Shown here: positions 63,762 to 64,000 of the stretch, one piece after another
Position numbering within the stretch: the first letter of the stretch is position 1
Layout of the letters: each line of letters opens with the position of its first letter
Assembly (NCBI RefSeq): GCF_003952525.1
Contig: NZ_CP034451.1
Location: forward strand, 682,001 to 746,000
Origin: Mesorhizobium sp. M3A.F.Ca.ET.080.04.2.1
GTDB taxonomy: Bacteria; Pseudomonadota; Alphaproteobacteria; Rhizobiales; Rhizobiaceae
Reading direction: 5' to 3'
DNA length: 64,000 bases
The notes under the pieces: generated by a model
Database searches by the model: none
What the model was told of the DNA's origin: nothing
What the model saw: the letters and a program-made list of their open reading frames with translations, nothing else
Position numbers and translations under genes: made by a program

Positions 63762-64000
63762 ATGAAAAGCACTTGTCTCTTTCGCGCTTTGCTTGCCTTG
63801 TCGCTGCTGACCGGCTGCTCCAGCTATCGACCGGCGCCCGCCGCTTTCCATGAGGTGCTGGACCAGCCCTACCGGCTCGGTGCCGGCGATCGCATCCGAG
63901 TCACCGTGTTCGAGCAGGACGGGCTGACAAATACCTACAGCGTCGACCAGTCCGGCTATATCTCCTTTCCCTTGGTCGGCGCCGTTCCGGCGCGCGGCCA
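63762..64000 (+). CDS. Wza-like polysaccharide export lipoprotein (cut by window edge)
   Basis: The first 79 residues show a lipoprotein signal with lipobox LLTGC (Cys at about residue 19). The Poly_export domain start YRLGAGDRIRVTVFEQDGL and VDQSGYISFPLVGAVP follow. It would form the outer-membrane channel of an exopolysaccharide export system with the divergent Wzc-like protein. The ATG at 63762 follows a G-rich leader. The gene continues off the right edge. Confidence 0.9.
   Translation, partial: MKSTCLFRALLALSLLTGCSSYRPAPAAFHEVLDQPYRLGAGDRIRVTVFEQDGLTNTYSVDQSGYISFPLVGAVPARG

Overview
The window looks like chromosome from an alphaproteobacterium of the order Rhizobiales, most likely a Mesorhizobium-type organism. 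The G+C content is high. RNase E carries the acidic insertion in its S1 domain that is typical of the class. The order aroQ-accB-accC-aat-DUF2155-NDUFA12 is a familiar rhizobial arrangement, and RIME-like and REP-like palindromes lie between genes. No tRNA, rRNA or CRISPR array was seen. Most of the region is core genome. The only clear mobile element is one IS481-family insertion.

Layout. 1-5.4 kb: a TetR regulator divergent from a five-gene operon (binding protein, two permeases and ATPase of a polyamine-type ABC importer, plus an MBL-fold hydrolase). 5.4-10.5 kb: NAD kinase, a DEAD-box RNA helicase, a secreted protein, an OmpA lipoprotein and a frameshifted GFA gene. 10.8-20.7 kb: a secreted Cys-rich protein, prfB with its programmed frameshift, PBP1A, an amidase and rne. 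20.7-25.3 kb: a frameshifted glutaminase, an aminotransferase, an M48 protease and a DsbA-like protein. 25.4-32.6 kb: aroQ, accBC, aat, an NTF2-like protein, a DUF2155 protein, NDUFA12, panBC and a GNAT. 32.6-41.3 kb: gatB, CBS, rhomboid, PAS, double-PilZ, a LapG-like cysteine protease, ankyrin, gamma-carbonic anhydrase and two unknown membrane proteins. 41.4-48.4 kb: an FAD amine oxidase, a cytochrome P450, a cupin, metY, a CoA-binding protein, an AAA ATPase, a crotonase-fold protein and a thioesterase. 48.6-51.7 kb: rplM-rpsI, and a LysR/aldo-keto reductase pair. 51.7-52.7 kb: the IS481-family element. 52.9-58.9 kb: a phosphodiesterase, an acyltransferase, agmatinase, argC, heme A synthase and a DUF2842 protein. 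58.9-64 kb: a polysaccharide deacetylase, a FemAB-like acyltransferase, a Wzc/GumC-like protein and the start of a Wza-like lipoprotein, which together look like the edge of an exopolysaccharide locus.

Main points of interest. (1) RIME-like elements run exactly into the stop codons of three unrelated genes. (2) Two tandem REP copies 60 bp apart are in frame with the N-terminus of the DUF2155 protein. (3) The IS element is bounded by a 6-bp NCTAGN duplication that supplies the transposase stop codon. (4) prfB keeps a textbook +1 frameshift site. (5) Two genes, GFA and glsA, carry simple frameshifts. (6) Several enzymes lack key residues: the crotonase-fold protein, the Wzc kinase domain and the aldo-keto reductase. 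(7) Candidate operator palindromes lie in the TetR and LysR intergenic regions. I did not find a clearly new multi-gene defence or mobile system.
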